Source: Thermoproteota archaeon
GTDB taxonomy: Archaea; Thermoproteota; Thermoprotei_A; Sulfolobales; Ignicoccaceae
Direction of reading: 5' to 3'
DNA length: 64,000 nt
NCBI GenBank assembly: GCA_013154085.1
Contig: JAADDE010000001.1
Span: 1 to 64,000, forward strand
Shown: piece after piece, positions 46,841 to 55,615 of the stretch
Position numbering within the stretch: position 1 is the first letter of the stretch
How the letters are laid out: every line of letters starts with the position of its first letter
Position numbers and translations under genes: made by a program
Notes under the pieces: generated by a model
What the model was told of the DNA's origin: nothing
Database searches by the model: none
Seen by the model: only the letters and a program-made list of their open reading frames with translations

Positions 46841-47608
46841 GTGGAGCTCTACGACGTGTGGGTCAAGTACGGGGACGTCTATGCCTTGGAGGGCGTGACG
46901 CTCAGCGTTCCAGAGAGGGATTTCTTGACTGTTATGGGCCCCAACGGCGCCGGGAAGAGCACGCTTCTTAAAACGATCCTCGGCGTGGCCCCATTAGTAA
47001 AGGGGAAGGTTCTGGTATTCGGCAAAGATCCATACCGAGAACGGAAGGAGGTGGTGAAGCGGATAGGCTACGTTCCGCAGAGGGAGAGGGTGAACGAAAG
47101 CGTACCCCTCAGGGCGGTAGACGTAGTGATGATGGGGCTCATGGGAGATAAGCTCCTTCCCTTCAAGAGGAACGGGGCTGAGGAGAAGGCCCTCAAGGTG
47201 CTGGAGGAGGTGGGGCTGCTGGAAGTGGCCTACCGGCCCTACAGAGAGCTCTCTGGGGGACAGAAGCAGAGGGTGCTGATAGCTAGGGCTCTGGTTTCCG
47301 ACCCCGATTTGCTGTTGCTGGACGAGCCCTTTTCGGCTTTAGATGCCCACAGCACCAAGGTAGTGGCAGACTTGTTGAAGAAATATAACGATAAGGGGAA
47401 AACTATAATTCTTGTTACACACGACATAACACCGGTCATAAGGTACACAAAGAGGGTGGCTCTGCTCAACAGGAGGTTGATAGCTGTCGGCGAGCCGTTG
47501 AAAATATTTACGAAAGAGAACCTAGTAAAGACCTACGGCGTTGAAGTCCCCGTAGTGGTGCAGGGAGAGTTCTGCATTCCTCTGGTAGGTGACCAGCATG
47601 GACGTTAG
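46841..47608 (+). CDS. ABC transporter ATPase, metal (ZnuC/MntA-like) type
   Basis: MGPNGAGKSTLLKTILG, ELSGGQKQRVLIARAL, LLLLDEPFSALD. Confidence 0.88.
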   Translation: MELYDVWVKYGDVYALEGVTLSVPERDFLTVMGPNGAGKSTLLKTILGVAPLVKGKVLVFGKDPYRERKEVVKRIGYVPQRERVNESVPLRAVDVVMMGLMGDKLLPFKRNGAEEKALKVLEEVGLLEVAYRPYRELSGGQKQRVLIARALVSDPDLLLLDEPFSALDAHSTKVVADLLKKYNDKGKTIILVTHDITPVIRYTKRVALLNRRLIAVGEPLKIFTKENLVKTYGVEVPVVVQGEFCIPLVGDQHGR

Positions 47609-48377
47609 CTACTGGTCGCTGAGCGTGGCCCTTTATGCGGTGTCTTTGTACTTAGGCACCTTTTTGAGATACACCGGCTCGACGTTCTTAATACCTTCTT
47701 CAGCAGACTTCGCCCTCGCTTTGGTACTACTTTCCCTCCTGCTCTTTAAAAATATTAACGTATATTTGATAATAATAGGAGCTTTAATTACCTCGATAAT
47801 GCTTCGAAGGAGCGGACCCAAGCAAGTGCTCTACCTAAAGATAGGTGCCTACACGGTCGCATTGACGTCGCTACCTCTGCTGGACTACGACGTCTATGAG
47901 TACGCCCGCTCAGTGCTTACGGGATTCTTGTTCGTAACGCCGGATATGGTCGCTCTGACATCCATAAGCTTGGCTCTGACTCTATTGCTGTTTGTAAATA
48001 AAAAGGTGCTAGAGTTCTCTATATTCGACCCGGAGTACGCGGAGCTCGTGGGACTTAGGCCGTGGCTCTGGCTGGGGCTGCTCTCTTTCTCAGCAATAAC
48101 GACTGGATTTGCCATGGCTTTGAGCTACGGCTTCTTGCTGGCACACGTAGTCGCCCTGTCTGCTTCCGGCACCACGCGCTTCAAGGGAGTGATTTTATTT
48201 GCCGCGTTCTCAGCCGTTCTGTCCGTGCTGATCGCAACGCCGTTAGCCTGCGCCCTCTCGGCGACGGCGGTAAGGGGGCTTGAGGTGCTACTTCTGCGGC
48301 GAGCGGGCCTCCTCGAGGTGCTCCGTGTGTGGAAGGCCCGTCTGCCGCTCCCACGGCGACCCGTGCCCGGCTTGTAA
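47589..48377 (+). CDS. ABC-3-type metal transporter permease
   Basis: Polytopic; adjacent to ATPase; SYGFLLAHVVALSASGTTRFKGVILFAAFSAVLSVLIATPLA. Confidence 0.75.
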   Translation: MTSMDVSYWSLSVALYAVSLYLGTFLRYTGSTFLIPSSADFALALVLLSLLLFKNINVYLIIIGALITSIMLRRSGPKQVLYLKIGAYTVALTSLPLLDYDVYEYARSVLTGFLFVTPDMVALTSISLALTLLLFVNKKVLEFSIFDPEYAELVGLRPWLWLGLLSFSAITTGFAMALSYGFLLAHVVALSASGTTRFKGVILFAAFSAVLSVLIATPLACALSATAVRGLEVLLLRRAGLLEVLRVWKARLPLPRRPVPGL

Positions 48378-48642
48378 GATGGGCACGTGTGAGGTGTGCG
48401 GCTCCAAGCTCTCGGTCACCAGATGCTACGTCTGCGGAAGGTTGGTTTGCAGGGACTGTAGCGAGGAGGTCCAGCCCGGCATCAGAGTTTGTGCGATCTG
48501 CATTAAGTCCGGCTGGAAGGAAAAACTGATGGAGGCAAGGCTCGCGGCGGCCTCCGAGTACTCGAGGTGGTACCGTGAGGCGCTCCGTCTTGGTGGTCGG
48601 TTGCGGGGGGCTGGGAAGCTGGACGAGCTTGATAATGGCTAA
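48280..48642 (+). CDS. Treble-clef/B-box- or RING-like zinc-finger protein
   Basis: CYFCGERASSRCSVCGRPVCRSHGDPCPAC...CEVCGSKLSVTRCYVCGRLVCRDC...CAIC. Confidence 0.75.
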   Translation: MRCYFCGERASSRCSVCGRPVCRSHGDPCPACKMGTCEVCGSKLSVTRCYVCGRLVCRDCSEEVQPGIRVCAICIKSGWKEKLMEARLAAASEYSRWYREALRLGGRLRGAGKLDELDNG

Positions 48643-49150
48643 GTCCGGCTGGAAGGACTTCATATTGGTCGATCCCGACTACGTCGAACCGAAGAACATT
48701 TCCAACCAGATATACTTTCCGGAGGACGTCGGGAAGCCGAAAGTAGAAGCCTTGAAGAGGAAGCTCCAAGATCTGGGAGCGAAGGTAGAGACATACCAGT
48801 CCCGGATCGAGGAAGTCTTGGACCGCCTCCCAGAGGTTCCATTAGCCTTGGCTCTGACCGACAACATACCGAGCAGGCTGGTCGTGGAGGAGAAGTACAA
48901 GACTCTCCACGCCATGGTTAGGCCCGGGTTTGGGATAGTAACCATGACCACAGAGAACTTCAAGCTCTCCCAAGTAATGAGAGAAGGAAGGCACGAGGGG
49001 CCCCAAGAGCCCCCTATGGTAGTCATGGTTGCCAGCGTCGCGGCTAGGGAGGCTCTAAGCTACTTGAAGGAAGGAAAGTCCAAAGTCGAAGGCAAGCTTC
49101 TTATGATATCTCCTTACCGCTTCGAGGTGCTGGAGGTCGGGACGGCGTGA
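48575..49150 (+). CDS. Short E1-like/ThiF-fold adenylating protein
   Basis: VLVVGCGGLGSWTSLIMAKSGWKDFILVDPDYVEPKNISNQIYFPEDVGKPKVEALKRKL; ALTDNIPSR. Confidence 0.85.
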   Translation: MRRSVLVVGCGGLGSWTSLIMAKSGWKDFILVDPDYVEPKNISNQIYFPEDVGKPKVEALKRKLQDLGAKVETYQSRIEEVLDRLPEVPLALALTDNIPSRLVVEEKYKTLHAMVRPGFGIVTMTTENFKLSQVMREGRHEGPQEPPMVVMVASVAAREALSYLKEGKSKVEGKLLMISPYRFEVLEVGTA

Positions 49151-49947
49151 TAGAGCTAATACTTCTCTGGACCTTCAACACCGGCTGGATGGTGAGCTCC
49201 CTCGCAACCGACGGATACCTCGGAGCGGCCTCCTACGCGAACTGCTTCTACTTGCTCAGCTGGAACGACGGCAACATCGAGTTCAAGCACTGCCCCGGCC
49301 GCCCCGTGCTTCGGGCCTTTGAGAGCGGAGGTGCTTATGCATTTGTAACGGAAGATTCTGTGTACGTGACCGACGGCACTAGGGTTGAGGAAGTCAAATG
49401 CAACTGCACAGCCGCGATCCCGTATGAAGGAGGTCTAGTGGCCTGTCGCTCTGACGGCGTGCTCGTCGGGCCCGGCTGGGAGAGGCAGTTCCGGTGCACG
49501 TGGCTGGGCCGCGACGGGGAGCTCATAGTTGCGGTCGGGCCCGAAGGAGTGCTTTACCTCGATCCCGGCGGCAACGTCGTGAAGGTCTTAGAGGAAGGAG
49601 GCCTCTCCGCGGCTCTCTGCGACGGACGAGTGGCGCTCCTAAGGGAGGGCGAGGTGGTCGTGATAGGCCAAGGAATTCTGTGGCGCTTAAACATGACCTA
49701 CCCCGGCCAAGCGGACTTTTCGCCGGACTGCCAGATGCTGGCCGTGACGGATGCCTACAGAGGGGTCCTCATAATCTTCAACTCGACGAGCGGCGACATC
49801 CTCTACGAGAGGGAGTTCAAGTTCTACGGCGACTGCCCAGTCACGCTCTTCGCTGTTGCTTGGAAGGACAGCTACTTAGCTGTGGGCAGAGGTGACGGGT
49901 GGGTTGACGCGTTCGAGGTGAGGTTCGTTGGGGAAGCTGGCAGATGA
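49147..49947 (+). CDS. Beta-propeller-like protein
   Basis: Repeated propeller blades; SPDCQMLAVTDAYRGVLIIFNSTSGDILYEREF resembles the 128-1765 protein. Confidence 0.7.
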   Translation: MIELILLWTFNTGWMVSSLATDGYLGAASYANCFYLLSWNDGNIEFKHCPGRPVLRAFESGGAYAFVTEDSVYVTDGTRVEEVKCNCTAAIPYEGGLVACRSDGVLVGPGWERQFRCTWLGRDGELIVAVGPEGVLYLDPGGNVVKVLEEGGLSAALCDGRVALLREGEVVVIGQGILWRLNMTYPGQADFSPDCQMLAVTDAYRGVLIIFNSTSGDILYEREFKFYGDCPVTLFAVAWKDSYLAVGRGDGWVDAFEVRFVGEAGR

Positions 49948-50212
49948 GGTTAGGGAGCTGTTGCCCGGGGCCCTCTGCGAAGAGGGCGACTGTTTGATAT
50001 GCTACTACAAGGCTGACGGGGATATATTCATAATAGCCATTTCTAAGGGTAAAAAATACTATGCCAAGGTGGTGCCTTTCTCAAAGGCGCCGCCCGGCGC
50101 GACGTGCGAGGCGATTTACGCCCTGCCACACGGCCTCTACGCGTTCGGAAGCGACCTGCGCGAGCTCGCGGAGAACTTGAAGAGGAAGCTGGCTGCCCTG
50201 CACCCCAACTAA
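49928..50212 (+). CDS. Small conserved hypothetical protein
   Basis: 94-aa ORF overlapping the end of the propeller gene. Confidence 0.55.
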   Translation: MGKLADEVRELLPGALCEEGDCLICYYKADGDIFIIAISKGKKYYAKVVPFSKAPPGATCEAIYALPHGLYAFGSDLRELAENLKRKLAALHPN

Positions 50213-50252
50213 TTTTGTAGACCCCCTTCTCTATGCTTAGGGGAGAGCAGTC

Positions 50253-51134
50253 TTGGCGTTGTTCGATTGGGGAACGTATAACGGCCTCACGAAGCTGGAG
50301 AGCGCCTCCCTGACGGGCATGAGGCTGACCGAGATACCCCCTGCAGAGTTCTCCCGTAGGTACTACACGGAAGACCACTTCCGCCAGTACCGGGAGCTGG
50401 CTTCCAAGTACTTCTACATAGTTACCGCCCACGCTCCCTACTACAGCTTGGTCAACCACGACGCATACACGCACGAGAGGGTCAAGAGGGCGATGGTTCA
50501 GTCCGCTAAGAAGGCCAGAATAGCCGGCGCCAAGATCTTCAACATGCACCTAGGAGCTAAGGTAAGGGGCGTCCCCTACGACTACGAGCCCGTGGTCGAC
50601 GTGGTCAAGGCCATACTCGCGGAGGTTCCCGACATATACGTATCCTTGGAGACTACCTATACGGAGAGGTTTCTAGGAAGCTTGGACGAGATCAGAGAAA
50701 TAATAGAAATGATCGGCGACGAGAGGGTAATACCCTCCGCACAGCTGGAGAACGACTTCATGAGGGAGACAAAGGCCTTCCTGCACGGCAACTTGGCCGA
50801 GGCAGACAAGCTGGCAGATGTGGACTTCTGGCTTAGGATACTCCACAAGCTGAAGAAGATGACAAATACGTTCGTAAGCTTGAGATTCAGCCAGATAATA
50901 GCGTTCCGGCTCAGAGGCTTCATAATGAAGAAGAGGACCCCGCTGGGCATGGGCTATCCGAGCCTGGAGCCGCTCGCCGAGGCGCTCGCGCTCTTCCTCA
51001 CGAGGGACCTCTACTACGCCGGGGCAGACATGGAGGCCCACTTGATATACACCGGTCCGTGGCAGAACAAGTACCGAGACACTGTCAAGCTGTACTGCGA
51101 GGTTATGACCCGCGCAACACAGTACATCAAGTGA
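50253..51134 (+). CDS. Endonuclease IV/xylose-isomerase-like TIM-barrel protein
   Basis: YIVTAHAPYYSLVN, KIFNMHLGAKVRG, VSLETTYT, AQLENDFMRE. Confidence 0.65.
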   Translation: MALFDWGTYNGLTKLESASLTGMRLTEIPPAEFSRRYYTEDHFRQYRELASKYFYIVTAHAPYYSLVNHDAYTHERVKRAMVQSAKKARIAGAKIFNMHLGAKVRGVPYDYEPVVDVVKAILAEVPDIYVSLETTYTERFLGSLDEIREIIEMIGDERVIPSAQLENDFMRETKAFLHGNLAEADKLADVDFWLRILHKLKKMTNTFVSLRFSQIIAFRLRGFIMKKRTPLGMGYPSLEPLAEALALFLTRDLYYAGADMEAHLIYTGPWQNKYRDTVKLYCEVMTRATQYIK

Positions 51135-51140
51135 CGGGCC

Positions 51141-52121
51141 ATGAAGGTGGTTTGGGACGACAGTTTTACTTCCTTCTTCTTCGGCCCTCCAAGCGTGGTG
51201 AAGCCTTGGCTTGAAAGGATGAGGGAGTTTTACGAAGCGGTCAAGGGGGAGCACGAGCTCGTGCCTCCGGAGCGCGCGAGCGTGGAGTTGCTGAAGGTAG
51301 TTCACTGTGATTCTCTGGTCAGCAAGATTTTGGAGCTCAACGAGGAGGGAGGAGTCATCGACTACGGGGACACATACATCTACCCGGGCTCGCTCGAAAC
51401 GCTCTTGGCGGTCTTCGGCGGGACGCTCAAGGCCTCGGAGCTGGCCTCCGAGGAGGGCTTCGCCTACACCCCCTACGGAGGCCTCCACCACGCGTCGCGG
51501 TGCAGAGCGGCCGGCTTCTGCCCGGCCAACGACGTTGCCACGCTCGTCGAGCTCTTGACTCGAAAAGGAATGAGGGTTGCTTACTTGGACTTCGACGTAC
51601 ACCACGGCGACGGCACGCAGGAGATATTCTACGCTAGGGACGACGTACTTACCTTGAGCATCCACATGTACTATCCGGGGTTCTACCCCGGCACGGGCTG
51701 GTACGACGAGCTGGGCGCCGGTCCCGGAAAGGGGTTCTCGCTCAACGTCCCGTTGCCTCCCCGAACCGGCGACGAGGCCTACGGGGCAGTCTTGGAGCTC
51801 ATAGTCAAAAGGGCCGTAGAGAACTTCTCCCCCGACTTCGTCGTGGCCCAGATGGGAGTCGACGGTCATAGGAGCGACCCCCTCGGCGGACTCCTGAACT
51901 TGACTACGAACACGTACTATCGCATTGGGAAAATGCTGAGGAGCTTCGATCCGCCCGTGGCCGGGACTGGGGGAGGGGGCTACGGGAGGGCCTCTGTTAG
52001 GGCCATGCTGAGCGAGCTGGGGAACGCTCCGGACGAGGAGCCCACCCCGTCGCCTCCGGAGGCGTGGAGCCGCATCGAAGAGGTCCTAAAGTACTTCGAA
52101 GAGAACATCCCGTGGTTTTGA
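51141..52121 (+). CDS. Histone-deacetylase-family (AcuC/HDAC-like) hydrolase
   Basis: VAYLDFDVHHGDGTQEIFY, GGLHHASRCRAAGFCPANDVA, GTGGGGY. Confidence 0.9.
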   Translation: MKVVWDDSFTSFFFGPPSVVKPWLERMREFYEAVKGEHELVPPERASVELLKVVHCDSLVSKILELNEEGGVIDYGDTYIYPGSLETLLAVFGGTLKASELASEEGFAYTPYGGLHHASRCRAAGFCPANDVATLVELLTRKGMRVAYLDFDVHHGDGTQEIFYARDDVLTLSIHMYYPGFYPGTGWYDELGAGPGKGFSLNVPLPPRTGDEAYGAVLELIVKRAVENFSPDFVVAQMGVDGHRSDPLGGLLNLTTNTYYRIGKMLRSFDPPVAGTGGGGYGRASVRAMLSELGNAPDEEPTPSPPEAWSRIEEVLKYFEENIPWF

Positions 52122-52158
52122 TTAAATTCCTCGGCGCCGGGCCTAGGGGGCTGTTCCA

Positions 52159-52491
52159 GTGGAGCACGTGAGCTTTGAGACCTTCAGCAAGCTGGACTTG
52201 AGGGTAGGAAAAATCGTGGAAGCGGAGGACGTTCCCGACTCGAGGAAGCTGATAAAGCTGGTGGTGGATCTAGGGCCCCTCGGAAAGAGGCAGATATTGA
52301 GCGGAATAAAGAAGTGGTACAGGCCGGAAGAGCTCGTAGGAAAGACGGTAGTCGTCGTAGCTAACCTGAAGCCCAAGAAAATGGCTGGACTGCTGTCAGA
52401 GGGGATGGTCCTGATGGCTGAGGAGGAGGGGCAGAAGCCCACCTTTATCGTACCCGAAGAGGAGGTAAAGCCCGGCACCAAGGTGTTCTAA
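52159..52491 (+). CDS. EMAPII-like tRNA-binding domain protein (MetG C-terminal type)
   Basis: FSKLDLRVGKIVEAEDVPDSRKLIKLVVDLG...RQILSGIKKWY...VVVANLKPKKMAGLLSEGMVLMA. Confidence 0.92.
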   Translation: MEHVSFETFSKLDLRVGKIVEAEDVPDSRKLIKLVVDLGPLGKRQILSGIKKWYRPEELVGKTVVVVANLKPKKMAGLLSEGMVLMAEEEGQKPTFIVPEEEVKPGTKVF

Positions 52492-53067
52492 TTGAGAGAA
52501 ATACAGATAAAATATGGAATAATGTACGGAGCGCCGGCGTTGCTGATATCGTGGATCGTGCTGACAATCGCTTTCGGCATTAGATACCTCGTGGTAGGTG
52601 CGTGGCACGTCCTGCTCTGGGTCGCGGCCGCCGTGGCGACGGGCTTCATCTTCCACGAGCTGGCCCACAGGGAGGTGGCCAGAAGGTTCGGCTGTAGAGC
52701 AGAGTACGTGCTGTGGCCGACGGGACTCGCAATGGCGCTGTTCCTAGCACTAATAAGCATGGGCTCGTTCGTCTTCGCTGCTCCCGGGGCAGTGATGTTT
52801 GCTTGCATCTACGCGAGCCGGAGAACCGAAGGCATGATAGCGGCGGCTGGACCCCTCGCGAACATAGTCGTAGCGCTGGTCTCCCAACTGCTCCACGCGC
52901 TTACGGGCATCTGGGGCCTAGCGGTGGTCGCGAACGTGAACTGGTTCTTGGCGTTCTTCAACCTACTGCCCTTCGATCCTCTCGACGGCGCTAAGGTGAT
53001 GAGGTACAACATGTTGGTCTGGCTTGCGCTGTTTACCGCTTCAGCCCTCTTCACGTTCGTTTATTGA
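52492..53067 (+). CDS. M50/site-2-protease-like membrane metalloprotease
   Basis: FIFHELAHREVARRFGC (HExxH) and FFNLLPFDPLDGAKV. Confidence 0.88.
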   Translation: MREIQIKYGIMYGAPALLISWIVLTIAFGIRYLVVGAWHVLLWVAAAVATGFIFHELAHREVARRFGCRAEYVLWPTGLAMALFLALISMGSFVFAAPGAVMFACIYASRRTEGMIAAAGPLANIVVALVSQLLHALTGIWGLAVVANVNWFLAFFNLLPFDPLDGAKVMRYNMLVWLALFTASALFTFVY

Positions 53068-54035
53068 AGATAAGGTTTTTTCCTCCCCCTCGCGCACTGG
53101 CCCGAAGGTTTATGATAAAGGAAAGGCCGCTAAAGGCGCTGATAGTGCTGGGTCTGGCGGGCCTCCTCTCCGCACTCGCGCTCCTCCTCGTGCCCCTACT
53201 CTACAACAGCGCCGACTTCCTGCTGTCCCGCGGGGCGGAGTTGCTGAGCTCAATGGACTGGTCCCCCTACCGAGGGCGCTTCGGCGGCTTGCAGTTTGTG
53301 CTGGGCACTCTGTGGGTCACCTTCTGGGCGACCCTATTCGCAACGCCGCTGGCGGTGTCGCTGGCCGTGTTCGCAGCCGAGCTGGCGCCGGTCAAGCTCA
53401 AGGGGTTCTTCGGCGGCCTCGTGGACTTGATAGCGGCCGTGCCCAGCGTGGTCTACGGCTACTGGGGATTGATGATCTTCGGGCCGTTGCTGGCCCAGAA
53501 CTTGTACCCCCACCTTCAATCCTTGGCGGCGCTCCCGGTCATAGGCACGCTCTTCGCCACCAGCGCCGTCAGCCCCCAGTGCTTCCTAACAGCCATACTC
53601 GTGCTCTCGTTGATGGTGACGCCCTACGCTTCGGCGATAATAAGAAACTCCTACGAGATGATACCTAGGGACCTTGTGGAGGCGGTCTACGCCCTAGGGG
53701 GTACCCGCTGGGACGTGATAAAGATGAACTTAGGATATATAAAATCTTCAATAATTGCCGGGGTTGTAATAGCGGCCGGAAGAGCCATGGGAGAAACCAT
53801 GGCTGTTACGATGCTTATAGGGAACTCGGTGGCGCCCTTCGAGCCCTGCTTGCTCTGCCGCGGCGCCACCATAACTTCCCTCGTTGCCAATGAGTTCGAA
53901 GAAGCCATGATGAATCCGTTGCACGTTAAGGCACTTACCGCTCTAATAGTGATACTCATAGTGATGGGCTCGGTTCTGTTGGCCTTAGGAAGAAAGGTGG
54001 GGAGGAGCTTGGCGGGGGTCGAGACCGTTGCGTAG
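53064..54035 (+). CDS. pstC: Phosphate ABC transporter permease PstC
   Basis: ABC permease core; VPSVVYGYWGLMIFGP; YASAIIRNSYEMIPRDLVEAVYALGGTRWDVI. Confidence 0.85.
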   Translation: MKIRFFPPPRALARRFMIKERPLKALIVLGLAGLLSALALLLVPLLYNSADFLLSRGAELLSSMDWSPYRGRFGGLQFVLGTLWVTFWATLFATPLAVSLAVFAAELAPVKLKGFFGGLVDLIAAVPSVVYGYWGLMIFGPLLAQNLYPHLQSLAALPVIGTLFATSAVSPQCFLTAILVLSLMVTPYASAIIRNSYEMIPRDLVEAVYALGGTRWDVIKMNLGYIKSSIIAGVVIAAGRAMGETMAVTMLIGNSVAPFEPCLLCRGATITSLVANEFEEAMMNPLHVKALTALIVILIVMGSVLLALGRKVGRSLAGVETVA

Positions 54036-54867
54036 GGGCGTCCTATGGATAGGCATAATTTACGCAATCAGCCTCAGCGCCCTCGCGGCCCTCCTGTGGG
54101 TGCTGGGCTCCATACTCGTCAACGGCTTGCCCGTGGTCTTGAAGTACGGAGCCGAGCTGTTCCTCAACGACATACCGCCCCCGCTGTTCTTCTTCGGAGA
54201 GCCCCAAGTGGGCCTCGCCCCAGCAATAGTAGGCACGCTGATGGTTACCGGAATAGCGTTTCTCATCGCTTTTCCGTTAGGCTTTGTGAGCGGCGTGGTC
54301 ATTGCAGAGTTCGGGCACACCCGCTGGGGCCGCTTCTTGGAGGACTTGGCCTCCACGCTGGTGGAGGTGCCCACCATAACGGCCGGAGTCGCAGTCTACT
54401 GGACCCTAGTAGTTCCAATGAAGGGCTTCTCCGCCCTCGCCGGGGGGCTGGCGCTCTCGCTGGTCATGATCCCGTACGTGGCGCTGTACACTGCCGAGAG
54501 CTACCGAAAGGTCCCCAAAGTAATAAAAGAAGGGGGTCTCGCTCTTGGACTGAAATACACCACGGTCCTGTTCAAGGTCATAAGGGGGCTCGTGCTTCCG
54601 GGCGTAGTGTCCGGGGCCTTAATGGCAGTGGCCAAAGGAGCCGGCGAGGCGGCGCCGTTGCTGTTCACGGCCGGCTGGAGCGACAGACTCTCCTTGGACC
54701 CCTTCTCGCCCACCGCTACCCTGAGCGTGCTGATATACAAATTCGGGTTCAGCTCCCAAGACCTCTGGCTGGAGCTCAGCTGGGCGGCCTCCTTCATTTT
54801 GGTATTCATGATTATATTGCCTCTGATAGTAATAAGCAGGTTGTTGGTGAAGAGGCATGTCGTCTGA
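54028..54867 (+). CDS. pstA: Phosphate ABC transporter permease PstA
   Basis: VEVPTITAGVAVYW; EGGLALGLKYTTVLFKVI; GAGEAAPLLFTA. Confidence 0.85.
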   Translation: MRRGVLWIGIIYAISLSALAALLWVLGSILVNGLPVVLKYGAELFLNDIPPPLFFFGEPQVGLAPAIVGTLMVTGIAFLIAFPLGFVSGVVIAEFGHTRWGRFLEDLASTLVEVPTITAGVAVYWTLVVPMKGFSALAGGLALSLVMIPYVALYTAESYRKVPKVIKEGGLALGLKYTTVLFKVIRGLVLPGVVSGALMAVAKGAGEAAPLLFTAGWSDRLSLDPFSPTATLSVLIYKFGFSSQDLWLELSWAASFILVFMIILPLIVISRLLVKRHVV

Positions 54868-55615
54868 AGCCATGGTTAAGATACGTGATCTGAACGTCAG
54901 GATAAAAGGAAAGGACGTGCTTAAGGGTATAAACTTGGATATTCCTAAGAACTCCATATTCGCAATAATGGGTCCCTCCGGGTCGGGGAAGAGCACGCTC
55001 TTGAGGGCTATAAACAAGCTCTGGGACTTGTATCCTGACGTCGAGGTCAAGGGAAAGATATTCGTAGACGGGGTGGACGTTGACTCCATGGAGCCGCACC
55101 AGCTGAGGAGGCTTGTGGGCATGGTGTTTCAGCGCCCCAACCCCTTCCCCCACCTCTCCGTTTTCGACAACGTGGCCCTCGGCTTGAAGATACATAAAAT
55201 GGCCAAGGACAAGAAAGAGCTGAGGAAGAACGTTGAGTGGGCGCTGAAGAAGGCCTACCTCTGGGAAGAGGTCAAGGACGACTTGAAGAGGAAGGCCCAC
55301 ACCCTTTCGGGAGGGCAACAACAGAGGCTCTGCATAGCGCGGGCCATAGCCTTGAAGCCAAAGGTGCTCTTGATGGATGAGCCAACTTCGGCCTTGGATG
55401 TAGTATCAACAAAAAAGATAGAGGAGAACATAGTAAGCTTGAAGAACGACTTTACGATAATAATAGTGACCCACAATCCCCAGCAGGCGGCCAGAATAAG
55501 CGACTACGTGGCCTTCATCTACCAAGGAGAGGTTGTCGAGGTCGGACCCACGGCCGAGATATTCACGCGCCCCAAGCACCCCCTCACCGAGAAGTACGTG
55601 GTGGGGAAGGTTTGA
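54857..55615 (+). CDS. pstB: Phosphate ABC transporter ATPase PstB
   Basis: MGPSGSGKSTLLRAINKL, VFQRPNPFPHLSVFDNVALG, TLSGGQQQRLCIARA, MDEPTSALD. Confidence 0.93.
   Translation: MSSEAMVKIRDLNVRIKGKDVLKGINLDIPKNSIFAIMGPSGSGKSTLLRAINKLWDLYPDVEVKGKIFVDGVDVDSMEPHQLRRLVGMVFQRPNPFPHLSVFDNVALGLKIHKMAKDKKELRKNVEWALKKAYLWEEVKDDLKRKAHTLSGGQQQRLCIARAIALKPKVLLMDEPTSALDVVSTKKIEENIVSLKNDFTIIIVTHNPQQAARISDYVAFIYQGEVVEVGPTAEIFTRPKHPLTEKYVVGKV

Noticed and set aside
54045-54893. 282-aa ORF in an alternate frame over pstA
   Set aside because: Arg/Gly/His-rich frame-shifted reading of pstA; no family features.
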